A stretch of DNA of 64,000 nucleotides from assembly GCA_038255145.1 (NCBI GenBank), contig JBBSLP010000008.1, forward strand, positions 1-64,000. The letters are read 5' to 3'. The position numbers and the translations under genes are program-made. The notes below the pieces were generated by a model. That model ran no database searches. It had not been told where the DNA came from and was given only the letters and a program-made list of their open reading frames with translations. This DNA comes from WHTX01 sp038255145 (lineage in GTDB: Bacteria > Actinomycetota > Acidimicrobiia > Acidimicrobiales > CAIXPF01). Shown piece after piece: positions 16,542 through 25,908 of this stretch. Numbering within the stretch: position 1 is the stretch's first letter; each line of letters starts with the position of its first letter.

Positions 16542-17543
16542 CTACAACTGGTGGAGCTGGCGGACGGCTTCGACGACGTCGAGGCCCTGGGGACCGGAGG
16601 TGGCCCGTTCGGGGCGATGGTCCTCGCCGACCAGAGCGGCCACGCAGGCCCCGGCGGACGTGCCGAGGGCGTCGAGGTCGTAGCCCCCTTCCAGGAAGGC
16701 GATGCGCCGGCCCGGGGGGACGAGCTCGACGATGCGGCGGGTCAGGTCCACGTAGTCACCGGAGGACAGACCCAGGTCGGTGAGCGGGTCGGCCCGGTGG
16801 GCGTCGAACCCGGCCGACAACAGCAGCCACGTCGGTGCGAAGCGTTCGGCCGCAGGGATGACCACCTCGTCGATGGCGGCCCGGTAGGCGTCACCGGGGG
16901 TGCGCGCCGCGAAGGGGATGTTGATGGTGAAGCCCGTCCCCCCGTCCCGCCCTGTGTCCCGCAACGCTCCCGTACCCGGCCAGAACGGGTACTGGTGCAT
17001 GGACACGAACAGCACCCGATCGTCGTCGTAGAAGATGGCCTCGGTGCCGTTGCCGTGGTGGGCGTCCCAGTCCACGATCATGACCCGCTCGCCCCGGTCG
17101 GCCAGGGCCGTCGCCGTCACCGCGATGTTGTTCATCAGGCAGAAGCCCATGAGCCGGGCCCGGGTGGCGTGATGCCCCGGGGGTCGCACCGCGCAGAAGG
17201 CGGCATCCGCCTCACCCCGGTCAAGGGCCTCCACCGCGGTCAGCCCCGCCCCGGCCGCCAACAGGGCCACCTCCCAGGAGGCGGGCACGACCACGGTGTC
17301 CCCGTCGATCTCGCCGCCTCCGTTGGCGCACAACTGCTCGAGCCCGTGCATGACGGCCCGGTCGTGCACCCGCACCACCTCGTCCCTGGTGGCGGCCCGG
17401 GGAGCGATGCGCACCAGGGCATCCCCCACCCCGGCGGCGTCGATCCCCCGCAGGACAGCTCCCATGCGGGCGGGCCGCTCGGGGTGCCAGCGGCCGGTCT
17501 CGTGCTCCACGTACCGCTCCGAGGTGACCAGCAGGACCGCCAT
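16542..17543 (-). CDS. Histone deacetylase-fold (AcuC-like) amidohydrolase
   Basis: The 333-residue cytosolic protein is a zinc amidohydrolase of the arginase/deacetylase superfamily. Visible are HPERPARMGAVLRGI near the N-terminus, the His-His pair in RPPGHHATRA, the zinc Asp/His in DWDAHHGNGTEAIF, a second zinc Asp in SAGFDAHRADPLTDL, and the catalytic Tyr in FLEGGYD. Bacterial members deacetylate acetyl-CoA synthetase (AcuC) or acetylpolyamines. No acs or acuA gene is nearby, so the substrate is open. ATG at 17543 has the -10 box TACCTT 6 nt upstream. Length is normal. Confidence 0.92.
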   Translation of the reverse strand: MAVLLVTSERYVEHETGRWHPERPARMGAVLRGIDAAGVGDALVRIAPRAATRDEVVRVHDRAVMHGLEQLCANGGGEIDGDTVVVPASWEVALLAAGAGLTAVEALDRGEADAAFCAVRPPGHHATRARLMGFCLMNNIAVTATALADRGERVMIVDWDAHHGNGTEAIFYDDDRVLFVSMHQYPFWPGTGALRDTGRDGGTGFTINIPFAARTPGDAYRAAIDEVVIPAAERFAPTWLLLSAGFDAHRADPLTDLGLSSGDYVDLTRRIVELVPPGRRIAFLEGGYDLDALGTSAGACVAALVGEDHRPERATSGPQGLDVVEAVRQLHQL

Positions 17544-17549
17544 CCCCAG

Positions 17550-17555
17550 AAGGTA
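17550..17555 (-). promoter_or_regulatory. -10 box of the HDAC-like gene
   Basis: TACCTT on the minus strand, 6 nt before the ATG at 17543, without a Shine-Dalgarno. Confidence 0.5.
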
Positions 17556-17606
17556 CCCCCCCGACCTGGATGGCGGGCCCGTACGCCCGGTTCCCGAGCC
17601 CGCCAG

Positions 17607-17624
17607 CCACCCGGCGCCGGGTGG
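17607..17624 (-). terminator. ilvD terminator candidate (18-bp palindrome)
   Basis: CCACCCGGCGCCGGGTGG is a perfect palindrome, 57 nt after the ilvD stop codon. It could also act as a binding site upstream of the HDAC-like promoter. Confidence 0.45.
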
Positions 17625-17680
17625 ACGACGCCAGCTGACCCGGACCGGTCACGGCGATCCGGCTCAGCTCGGCGTGAGCG

Positions 17681-19390
17681 TCACGCTTCGGTGATGGCGC
17701 CCCGCTCGGCGCCCTGGGCCAGGCGGGCGTACTTGGCCAGCACGCCGGTGGTGTAGCGGGGCTCGGGGAGCTTCCAGTCGAGCTTGCGGGCTTCGAGGGT
17801 GGCCTCGTCGACGAGGACGTCGATGGTGTGGTTGACGACGTCGATGGCGATGCGGTCACCGTCGGTCACGAAAGCGATGGGGCCACCGTCGACGGCCTCG
17901 GGGGCGACGTGGCCCACGCAGAACCCGTGCGTCCCGCCCGAGAAGCGACCGTCGGTGATCAGCGCGGTGTCCGCCCCGCGGCCCACGCCCTTCAGCGCCC
18001 CGGTGATGGCCAGCATCTCCCGCATGCCCGGGCCGCCCTTGGGGCCCTCGTAGCGGATGACGAGGATGTCGCCCGAGTTGATGCGCCCGGCCAGCACCTC
18101 TTCCATGGCCTTGGCCTCGCCGTCGAAGACCCGGGCCGGGCCCTCGAAGTGGTCCACGTCGATGCCGGCCACCTTGACCACGGAACCCTTGGGGGCCAGC
18201 GACCCGGTGAGGATGGCCAGGCCACCCACCTTGTGCAGGGGGTTGTCGAAGGTGTGGATGACGTCGCCGTCGGGGTCGGGAGCATTGAGCAGCTCGAGGT
18301 TCTCGGCCACGGTCTTCCCGGTGACGGTGATCTCGTCGAGGTGGAGCAGGCCCCGTTCGGCCAGCATGCGCATGACCACGGGGACCCCGCCGACCCGGTC
18401 GACGTCGACCATCTCGTACTTGCCGTGGGGCCGGGTGTCGGCCAGGTGGGGCACCCGGGCGGCGACCTTGTTGAAGTCGTCGAGCTCGAGCTCGACCTTG
18501 GCTTCAAAGGCGATGGCCAGCAGGTGCAACACGGCGTTGGTCGAACCGCCCAGGGCCATGGTGATGGCGATGGCGTTCTCGAAGGCGGCCTTGCTCATGA
18601 TGTCGCGGGGGCGGATGCCCAGGCGCAGCAGGTTCACCGCGGCCACGCCCGAGGCGTACGCGTAGTCGTCACGCCGGCGGTCCACGGCGGGGGCCGAGGC
18701 CGACCCGGGCAGGGCCATGCCCAGGGCCTCGCCGACCGAGGCCATGGTGTTGGCGGTGAACATGCCCGCACAGCTGCCCTCGGTGGGGCAGGCCTTGGAC
18801 TCGATGGCGAACAGCTCGTCGGCGTCGATGGTGCCCGCCGCGAAGGCACCGACCGCCTCGAACACCGACACGATGTCGAGGGGGGTGCCGTTGTGGTTGC
18901 CGGGCAGGATCGACCCGCCGTAGACGAACACCGAGGGCACGTTGAGCCGGGCCGTGGCCATCATCATCCCGGGCAGGGACTTGTCACAGCCGGCCAGGGC
19001 GACGAGGGCGTCCATGCGTTCGGCGTGCATCACGCACTCGACCGAGTCGGCGATGACCTCCCGGCTGACCAGGGAGGCGTGCATGCCCTCGTGGCCCATG
19101 GAGATGCCGTCGGACACGGCGATGGTGCAGAACTCTATGGGGAAGGCGCCGGCCTGGCGCACCCCGGCCTTGGCCCGCTGGGCCAACCGGGCCAGGGGCA
19201 TGTTGCACGGGGTGACCTCGTTCCACGACGACGCCACCCCGACCTGGGCCTTGGAGAAGTCGTCCTCCCCCATGCCGATGGCCCGCAGCATGGCCCGGGC
19301 CGGGGCCCGCTGGTAACCGTCGGTGACCTCGTGGGAGAGGGGCCTGGGGATGGGTCCGGTGGGGTCGCCGGGTGTGGGGGTGGCGGGCAT
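17681..19390 (-). CDS. ilvD: Dihydroxy-acid dehydratase
   Basis: IlvD removes water from the dihydroxy acids made by IlvC to give 2-oxoisovalerate and 2-oxo-3-methylvalerate. The 569 residues fit the family. Three iron-sulfur cysteines are visible: NEVTPCNMPLARLA, LAGCDKSLPGMMMA and EGSCAGMFTANTM, a pattern that usually goes with a [2Fe-2S] cluster in actinobacterial IlvD. Substrate-side motifs ALGGSTNAVLHLLAIA and DGRFSGGTHGFCVGHVAPEA are intact. The ATG at 19390 is preceded by TAACCT at 6 nt and no Shine-Dalgarno, so it is probably leaderless. It is unlinked from ilvBNC but lies in the same 20 kb and on the same strand. Confidence 0.97.
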   Translation of the reverse strand: MPATPTPGDPTGPIPRPLSHEVTDGYQRAPARAMLRAIGMGEDDFSKAQVGVASSWNEVTPCNMPLARLAQRAKAGVRQAGAFPIEFCTIAVSDGISMGHEGMHASLVSREVIADSVECVMHAERMDALVALAGCDKSLPGMMMATARLNVPSVFVYGGSILPGNHNGTPLDIVSVFEAVGAFAAGTIDADELFAIESKACPTEGSCAGMFTANTMASVGEALGMALPGSASAPAVDRRRDDYAYASGVAAVNLLRLGIRPRDIMSKAAFENAIAITMALGGSTNAVLHLLAIAFEAKVELELDDFNKVAARVPHLADTRPHGKYEMVDVDRVGGVPVVMRMLAERGLLHLDEITVTGKTVAENLELLNAPDPDGDVIHTFDNPLHKVGGLAILTGSLAPKGSVVKVAGIDVDHFEGPARVFDGEAKAMEEVLAGRINSGDILVIRYEGPKGGPGMREMLAITGALKGVGRGADTALITDGRFSGGTHGFCVGHVAPEAVDGGPIAFVTDGDRIAIDVVNHTIDVLVDEATLEARKLDWKLPEPRYTTGVLAKYARLAQGAERGAITEA

Positions 19391-19396
19391 GGCCAG

Positions 19397-19402
19397 AGGT
19401 TA
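19397..19402 (-). promoter_or_regulatory. -10 box of ilvD
   Basis: TAACCT on the minus strand, 6 nt before the ATG at 19390, without a Shine-Dalgarno. Confidence 0.55.
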
Positions 19403-19447
19403 ACCAGCAGTCCACCGGGGCGCTGGCGGGCACCCGGACCGTGCCGA

Positions 19448-19470
19448 GGGTGGCACCGACAGTGCCACCC
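19448..19470. promoter_or_regulatory. 9-bp inverted repeat in the ilvD/ABC divergent promoter region
   Basis: GGGTGGCAC and GTGCCACCC flank CGACA. The repeat lies 45 nt upstream of the ilvD -10 box and 37 nt upstream of the ABC gene -10 box, which is a place for a shared activator or repressor. Confidence 0.45.
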
Positions 19471-19507
19471 AGCGCGGTGACGGCCGTCCGGCGGGGGACG
19501 CCCCGGA

Positions 19508-19513
19508 TAACGT
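19508..19513 (+). promoter_or_regulatory. -10 box of the ABC exporter unit
   Basis: TAACGT, 8 nt before the ATG at 19522, without a Shine-Dalgarno. Confidence 0.5.
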
Positions 19514-19521
19514 GACCGCCG

Positions 19522-20517
19522 ATGGATGCCGTCGTCGAGGCCCGCGGTGTCGTCAAGCGCTACGGGGCCACCACGGCATTGTCGGGGGCCACGGTCACCA
19601 TCGGTGGCGGGGTGACCGGCCTGCTGGGCTCCAACGGCGCCGGCAAGACCACCCTGCTGGGCATGCTCCTGGGTCTGCACCGCCCCGATTCGGGCGAGCT
19701 GCGCGTGCTCGGGTTGGATCCGTCCAAGGCCGGCCCCGAGGTGCGGGCCCGGGTGGGCTACGCCCCCGAGCACCACGAGCTCCCCCCGGACATGTCGGCC
19801 TACGACCTGGTCCGCCACCTGGCCGAGGTCCACGGCCTGCCCCACCGCGAGGCCGTGGACCGGGCCTCGGACGTGTTGTGGCTGGTGGGCCTGGGCGAAG
19901 AACGGCTGCGACCGGTGGGCACCATGTCGACCGGTCAACGCCAGCGGGTGAAGCTGGCCGCCGCCCTGGGCCATGACCCCCTGCTCCTGCTGCTCGACGA
20001 GCCCACCGACGGCCTCGACCCCACCCAGCGCGACGCCATGCTCGCCCTCATCAAGCGGGTCGGCCACGAGTTCGGCATCGACATCGTGCTCTCCAGCCAC
20101 CTGCTCGACGAGGTCGAGCGCATCTGTGACCAGGTCGTCATCCTCGCCGGCGGGGTGGTGGCCGCCGCCGGTCCCCTCGAGGAGCTGCGGGGTTCGGGCA
20201 CCGGCCTCGTCGTCGAGGTCGACGGCGGGGCCGAGCACCTGGCCGCCGCCCTGCACACCCGTGGCCTGCCCGTCTCCCTCGTCGGCCCCCGCCGGGTCGA
20301 GGTCGGTCCCATCGACGGCGACGACGGTCCCGTCTACGACATCGTGCGCGACGTCGTAGCCGAGGTGGGCGTGCCCCTGCGCAACCTGCGGGCCCGCCGG
20401 GCCAGCCTCGAGGACGTGTTCCTCGGCCTCGACCACAGCGGCGACGGCCTGGGCAGCAACCCCGAGCCGGCGGCTGCGGCAGCAGGCACGGCGACATCGG
20501 CAGGGCCGGCCCGATGA
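19522..20517 (+). CDS. ABC transporter ATP-binding protein (first of two)
   Basis: The 331-residue protein has one nucleotide-binding domain at residues 5-230: Walker A GSNGAGKTTLLG, Q-loop replaced by APEHHELPP, the signature STGQRQRVKLA, Walker B LLLLLDEPTDGLDP and the H-loop in SSHLLDE. A C-terminal domain of about 100 residues follows, as in DrrA/NatA/CcmA-type exporters. It is the first gene of a four-gene unit in which each junction overlaps by 4 nt. It most likely energises the permease that follows directly. The exported molecule is not known. Confidence 0.92.
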   Translation: MDAVVEARGVVKRYGATTALSGATVTIGGGVTGLLGSNGAGKTTLLGMLLGLHRPDSGELRVLGLDPSKAGPEVRARVGYAPEHHELPPDMSAYDLVRHLAEVHGLPHREAVDRASDVLWLVGLGEERLRPVGTMSTGQRQRVKLAAALGHDPLLLLLDEPTDGLDPTQRDAMLALIKRVGHEFGIDIVLSSHLLDEVERICDQVVILAGGVVAAAGPLEELRGSGTGLVVEVDGGAEHLAAALHTRGLPVSLVGPRRVEVGPIDGDDGPVYDIVRDVVAEVGVPLRNLRARRASLEDVFLGLDHSGDGLGSNPEPAAAAAGTATSAGPAR

Positions 20518-21388
20518 CCACGACCGGACCGGCCGATGCCCACATCGCCGACCGCGGCTACCGGCGCTACACCGGCCCCCGCCTGGGCCCCCGTGCCGCC
20601 AAGAGGGCCCTGTACGTGGCCAGCCTGCAACGGGCCCTGGGCCTGCGGCGCAAGGCCCGCTACAAGGTCATCCCCATCCTCGTGGCCGTCATGGCCTACC
20701 TGCCCGCAGCGGTGTTCGTGGGGGTGTCGGCCCTGGTCCCCCAGGAGGTGGGCCGCAACCTGCAGGTCGACTACGGCAACTACTACGGCTTCATCACCGC
20801 CGCCATCGTGCTCTTCGTGGCCGCGACGGTGCCCGACGTGATGTGCACCGACCGGCGCACGGGGATGTTGGGCCTGTACCTGGCCGCCCCCCTGACCCGC
20901 GACGGCTACCTGGCGGCCAAGAGCGCAGCGGTGACCACGGTGCTGGCCGTGGTCACGCTGGGCCCACCCCTCCTGCTGCTCATCGGCTACTCCCTGGTCG
21001 AGGCGGGCCCGGCCTGGCCGGTGGACGGCGTGGTCCTGGTCGTACGCATGATCGCCGCGGGGCTCACCGTGGCCCTGTGGTACACCGCCCTGGCCATGGC
21101 CGTGTGCTGCCTGACCGACCGGCGGGGCCTGGCCTCGGCCGGCATCGCCCTGGGCACGCTGGGTTCGGCCGCCGTGGTCAGCGCCCTGGTGGACGGGGCC
21201 AAGCTGTCGCCATGGCTGCGGGCTGCCGACCTGTTCAACCTGCCCTTCGAGCTGGTGCGGCGCATCTACGGCCAGCCCGCCGAGTTCCCCGACCTGGCCA
21301 CCGTGCCCCTGTTCCTGGCCGCGTTGGCCTGGGTGGTGGCCGCAGCCGTGCTCGTTCGCACCACGTACCAGCGCCTCCAGGTGACCAA

Positions 21389-21392
<4 letters not shown>
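20514..21392 (+). CDS. ABC transporter permease (first of two)
   Basis: The 292-residue protein has a basic N-terminal stretch (RLGPRAAKRALYVASLQRALGLRRKARYK) in two parts and then six hydrophobic segments, the pattern of ABC-2 type export permeases. The loop RRTGMLGLYLAAPLTRDGYLAAK matches the conserved cytoplasmic coupling loop of this class. The ATG overlaps the stop of the ATPase gene (ATGA), and its own stop overlaps the next start. No substrate-binding protein is encoded nearby, which supports export rather than import. Confidence 0.85.
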
Positions 21393-22374
<982 letters not shown>

Positions 22375-22378
<4 letters not shown>

Positions 22379-23151
22379 CCACCCCCACCAGCCCGACGGC
22401 AGGCTCGAACCCCGCGGCCAGGAGCAGGGGCAGGACGGGCACCGGCGGCGAGCTCTACGGGCTGTTCCTGTCCATCCTCGGGACCCGGGGTCGCATCGTC
22501 GGCCTGGGCCTGTTGAGCCTGATCAGCGTGCTCGTGGGCGTCGTCTTCCGGGCCCAGCTCGACCCCGCCGACCAGCTCGAGTCGTGGACGAAGTTCGCCA
22601 ACACCTTCGGGCTGTCCCTGGTGGCCCCGGTGGTGGCGCTCATGTTCGCCTCGGCCGCGCTCGGGGGCCCGGCCGAGGACGGCACCCTGGTCTACCTGTG
22701 GCTGCGGCCCGTGTCCCGGCTGCGCCTGGCCCTGGCCGCCTACGCGGCATCGTTGACCTACGTCGCCCCCCTGGTGGTCATCCCCCTCGGCGTGGGTGCC
22801 CTGCTCAGCGGGGCTGAACGGGGGGCGGTCACGGGCACCGTGGCCTCGGCCACCATCGCGGTGATGACCTACAGCGGCATCTTCCTGTGGCTGGGCCTGC
22901 GCACCCGGCGCTCGCTGGCCTGGGGCCTGGCCTACATCCTCATCTGGGAGGGCTTCGTGGCCATGGCCGGCAAGTCGGCCGCCCGCCTGGCCATCCGGGC
23001 CTACACCCGCTCGCTCCTGGCCGACTCCAGCGGCGTCGACCTGCGCCTGGCCACCATCACCCCGGCCTACGCGGCCATCGTGCCCCTGGTGGTGGCCGTG
23101 GTGGCCGTGTTGCTGACGGCGCGACGGCTGCGCACCACCGAGGTCACCTGA
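22375..23151 (+). CDS. ABC transporter permease (second)
   Basis: The 258-residue protein has a disordered Ser/Gly/Arg-rich N-terminus of about 25 residues and six hydrophobic segments. The loop GPAEDGTLVYLWLRPVSRLRLALA is the coupling-loop region seen in ABC-2 permeases of the NosY/ABC-2 type. ATG overlaps the ATPase stop by 4 nt. It ends the unit; a 73-nt gap with a separate promoter leads to the MATE gene. Confidence 0.85.
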
Positions 23152-23210
23152 GCATCCCGGTAACGCCGGAGGACACCGCCGCCGCATCGGCGGGCGACCA
23201 CCCGCTCCCG

Positions 23211-23216
23211 TAGGGT
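23211..23216 (+). promoter_or_regulatory. -10 box of the MATE gene
   Basis: TAGGGT, 8 nt before the GTG at 23225, without a Shine-Dalgarno. Confidence 0.5.
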
Positions 23217-23224
23217 CCGCGCCC

Positions 23225-24538
23225 GTGCGGCTCCGACAGCTCGACCGGGACATCCTGCACCTGGCCGTGCCCGCCCTGGCCACCATCGTGGCCGAGCCCC
23301 TCTACGTGCTCACCGACACGGCCATCGTGGGCCACCTGGGCACCGACCAGCTGGCCGGCCTGGCCCTGGCGTCGACCATCCTGCTCACGGCCTACGCCGT
23401 GTTCATCTTCCTGGCCTACTGCACCACCGCCTCGGTGGCCCGGCTGCTGGGCGCGGGCCTGCACCGCGAGGCCGCCGCCCAGGCCGTGCAGGGGCTGTGG
23501 CTGGCCGTGCTGCTGGCCGGGGGCTCGGGCGTGGTCGTCGGGGTGTTCTCGGGACCGTTGGTGACCGCCCTGGGGGGCGAGGGCGAGGTGGCCCGCAACG
23601 CCCTGATCTACCTGCGCATCAGCCTGCTGGGCATGCCCGCCCTGCTGCTCTCCCTGGCCAGCGTGGGCTACCTGCGGGGCCGCCTCGACACCCGCACCCC
23701 CCTGGTGGTCGCTCTGGGCACCGCGGTGTTCAACCTGGTCATCGAGGTGGTGCTCATCTACGGGCTGGGCTTCGGCATCGGCGCCTCGGCCCTGGGCACG
23801 GTGGTGGCCCAGGCCCTGGGAGCGTCGGTGCTGTGCTGGCGGGTGTTGAGCTCGGCCCGGGCCGAGCGGGTGCCCACCGCCCCCGACCTTCGGGCCATCC
23901 GCCAGTTGCTGTCGGTGGGCCTGCACCTCCTGGTGCGCACCGCCGCGCTGCGGGCCTCCCTGGTGCTGGGCACGGCCGTGGCGGCCCGGTTGGGCAAGGT
24001 CGAGCTGGCCGCCTATCAGATCAGCTTCGAGATCTGGTCGTTCCTGGGCATGGGCCTCGACGCCCTGGCCCTGGCCGCCCAGGCCCTGGTGGGCCACGCC
24101 CTGGGCGCCGGTGATGCCGATGCCGCCCGGGCCGTGGGGCGACGGGTCAACCAACTGTCCGTGGGGGCGGGCGTGGTGCTCGGCGGTGCGCTGGTGGCGG
24201 CCCGCTGGCCCCTGGCTTCGGTGTTCAGCCACGACGACGCCGTGATCGCCGCGGCGGCGGCGTCGATGGTGTGGGTGGCCGTGGCCCAGCCCATCAACGG
24301 TTGGGCCTTCGCCCTCGACGGGATCCTCATCGGTGCCGGTGACCAGCGCTTCCTGGCCGTGGCCATGGTCATCGCCTTCGCCGTCTTCGCCCCCGCGGCG
24401 GTGGCTGTGGGAGCCACCGGGGCCGGCCTGGGCTGGCTGTGGGGCGCCCTCATCCTGCTCACCGCGGCCCGGGTGGTGGTCCTCCAACTCCGGTTCAGTG
24501 GCGGCCGCTGGGCCGTCGTCGGCGACCGCCGCACCTGA
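23225..24538 (+). CDS. MATE family efflux transporter (DinF-like)
   Basis: The 437-residue protein has twelve predicted helices in two related halves. The N-terminus LDRDILHLAVPALATIVAEP and the following LTDTAIVGHLGTDQLAGLA are the hallmark of DinF-type MATE proteins, which expel cationic compounds or oxidised molecules with sodium or proton gradients. A second-half counterpart reads YQISFEIWSFLGMGLDALALAAQALVGHALG in two parts. GTG at 23225 follows the box TAGGGT. Substrate cannot be predicted. Confidence 0.92.
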   Translation: MRLRQLDRDILHLAVPALATIVAEPLYVLTDTAIVGHLGTDQLAGLALASTILLTAYAVFIFLAYCTTASVARLLGAGLHREAAAQAVQGLWLAVLLAGGSGVVVGVFSGPLVTALGGEGEVARNALIYLRISLLGMPALLLSLASVGYLRGRLDTRTPLVVALGTAVFNLVIEVVLIYGLGFGIGASALGTVVAQALGASVLCWRVLSSARAERVPTAPDLRAIRQLLSVGLHLLVRTAALRASLVLGTAVAARLGKVELAAYQISFEIWSFLGMGLDALALAAQALVGHALGAGDADAARAVGRRVNQLSVGAGVVLGGALVAARWPLASVFSHDDAVIAAAAASMVWVAVAQPINGWAFALDGILIGAGDQRFLAVAMVIAFAVFAPAAVAVGATGAGLGWLWGALILLTAARVVVLQLRFSGGRWAVVGDRRT

Positions 24539-25139
24539 GACACTGCACGTCTGGCGATCATGGAGGTCGCGGACGTCAGGGTCCTGGTGTCGGGGTCCGA
24601 AGTGACCGAGGTGCGGTCTGTGGCTGGTGGCTCCACCGATGCTGGGGAAGGGGCGGCGCTCGGTGTTGTGCAGCTTCCGTCGGCGTCTGCGGTTTGGCTG
24701 AGCACCGATGGCCACCGCGCTGTTGTTGCCGGCGGTCGGGTGGCGGCCCCGGTCATCAGGGGCGCACCCGGCGCTCAGTGTGCTTCTCAGGCTCGGCCAC
24801 CGGCGTGGCCGGCAACACTGAAGGATTCACCCCCGCCACGGGGGCACATGCTGCACTGTTGCCCAGGTCAGACCCCTGATCGACGACAGAGGCGCTACGC
24901 GCGAGCGACCGGTCACCCAGCGTCAACCGGCGGAACGACGTGAACCGAGCGGTGGTGACGCACCGCGGCCGCAGCGATCAGCAGAGCCCCACAGCACCCG
25001 GAGGCCCCCTTCCCCAGCAGCAGGAGCGCCAGCAGGCACGAACCACGCACCCACCGCCCCGGTCCCGAGCACGCGACCCCGCGCCTCACCTCGCCGCGAC
25101 CCGGCCAGGGCGGCGGCCGCCTGGCGCGGCCGTCGGCGG
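24539..25139. other. Gene-poor 600-bp stretch with possible gene remnants
   Basis: No convincing gene was found. The third-codon-position GC of every open frame is lower than in the neighbours, and text such as gttgttgcc and tctgcggtttgg stands out. Open frames include a plus frame at 24560-24943 with no family match and no ribosome binding site, and a minus frame ending at 24756 that reads GNSAACAPVAGVNPSVLPAT and EPEKHTERRVRP, only 56 residues from a TTG at 24926. These could be remains of a lost gene or mobile element; that is a guess. Confidence 0.4.
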
Positions 25140-25850
25140 TCAGGTCAGGGGCTGGGCCCGGGCGGTGAAGGCACCGAGGTGGGAGGTGTCGTTGTAGCAG
25201 CGCAGCTTCCACTCGTCGCCGAGGACGACGAGGTGGTGGATGGAGCCGTTGTCGGCCCCGGCGAAGGCGAAGGGTCGCGACCGGGCCGTGTGGGCCAGCA
25301 GGGCGCCGATGACGCCGCCGTGGACGAACACGGCCACCCGCTGGTCGGGGTGGGCGGCGTGGATGCGACCGATCCCGGCCCGGCACCGGTCCAGCAGCAC
25401 CTGGAACGACTCGGCCCCCGGGATGAGCCCCCACTCCTCCTGCTCCTGCATGGTCACGTACACAGGGTCGAGGGCGGCACCCTTCTGGCGCAGCAGGCCC
25501 CCCTCCCACTCCCCCAGGAACACCTCGCGCAGGTCCCGCTCGACCACCGGCGTCAGCCCCAGGCGAGCGGCCAGGGGGGCTGCGGTCTGGGCCGTGCGCT
25601 GCAGGGTGGTCACGTAGATGGCGTCGATGACCTCGTCGGCCAGGCGCTGGCCCACCTGCTCGGCCTGCCACTCCCCGTCGGGCGACAAGGGCGGGTCGCC
25701 GTGGCCGTCGACCAACGCGAAGGGGGTGCCGGGCACGAAGGGGGACGACTCACCGTGGCGCACGAGCAGGATGTCTGTGGCTCCGCTCGGCGCCTGGTAG
25801 CGCACCTGCCGATGCTGTTGGGGCTGGTCAGGTGCCTCGTCGGTGGCCAT
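25140..25850 (-). CDS. Histidine phosphatase superfamily protein (phosphoglycerate mutase-like)
   Basis: The 236-residue protein carries the catalytic motif DILLVRHGESSPF, the second-site TTLQRTAQTAAPLA with an arginine, REVFLGEWEGG with the proton-donor glutamate, and the second catalytic histidine in VAVFVHGGVIGALLAH. Such proteins act as broad phosphatases or on small metabolites; a mutase role is unlikely without the longer dPGM features. ATG at 25850 is preferred to a TTG at 25889 because TAGCGT lies 7 nt upstream. The first 20 residues are Gln/Pro-rich. Confidence 0.88.
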   Translation of the reverse strand: MATDEAPDQPQQHRQVRYQAPSGATDILLVRHGESSPFVPGTPFALVDGHGDPPLSPDGEWQAEQVGQRLADEVIDAIYVTTLQRTAQTAAPLAARLGLTPVVERDLREVFLGEWEGGLLRQKGAALDPVYVTMQEQEEWGLIPGAESFQVLLDRCRAGIGRIHAAHPDQRVAVFVHGGVIGALLAHTARSRPFAFAGADNGSIHHLVVLGDEWKLRCYNDTSHLGAFTARAQPLT

Positions 25851-25857
25851 GGCGGCG

Positions 25858-25863
25858 ACGCTA
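25858..25863 (-). promoter_or_regulatory. -10 box of the histidine phosphatase gene
   Basis: TAGCGT on the minus strand, 7 nt before the ATG at 25850, without a Shine-Dalgarno. Confidence 0.5.
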
Positions 25864-25908
25864 GCAGTCGCCGCCGGGGGCCCCGTCAAGGCCCCGTGAC
25901 CCGGGCCG

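Noticed and set aside
24560..24943. 127-residue plus-strand frame in the gene-poor stretch
   Set aside because: No ribosome site, -10 box or recognisable domain; codon use unlike neighbours. Kept only as a possible remnant.
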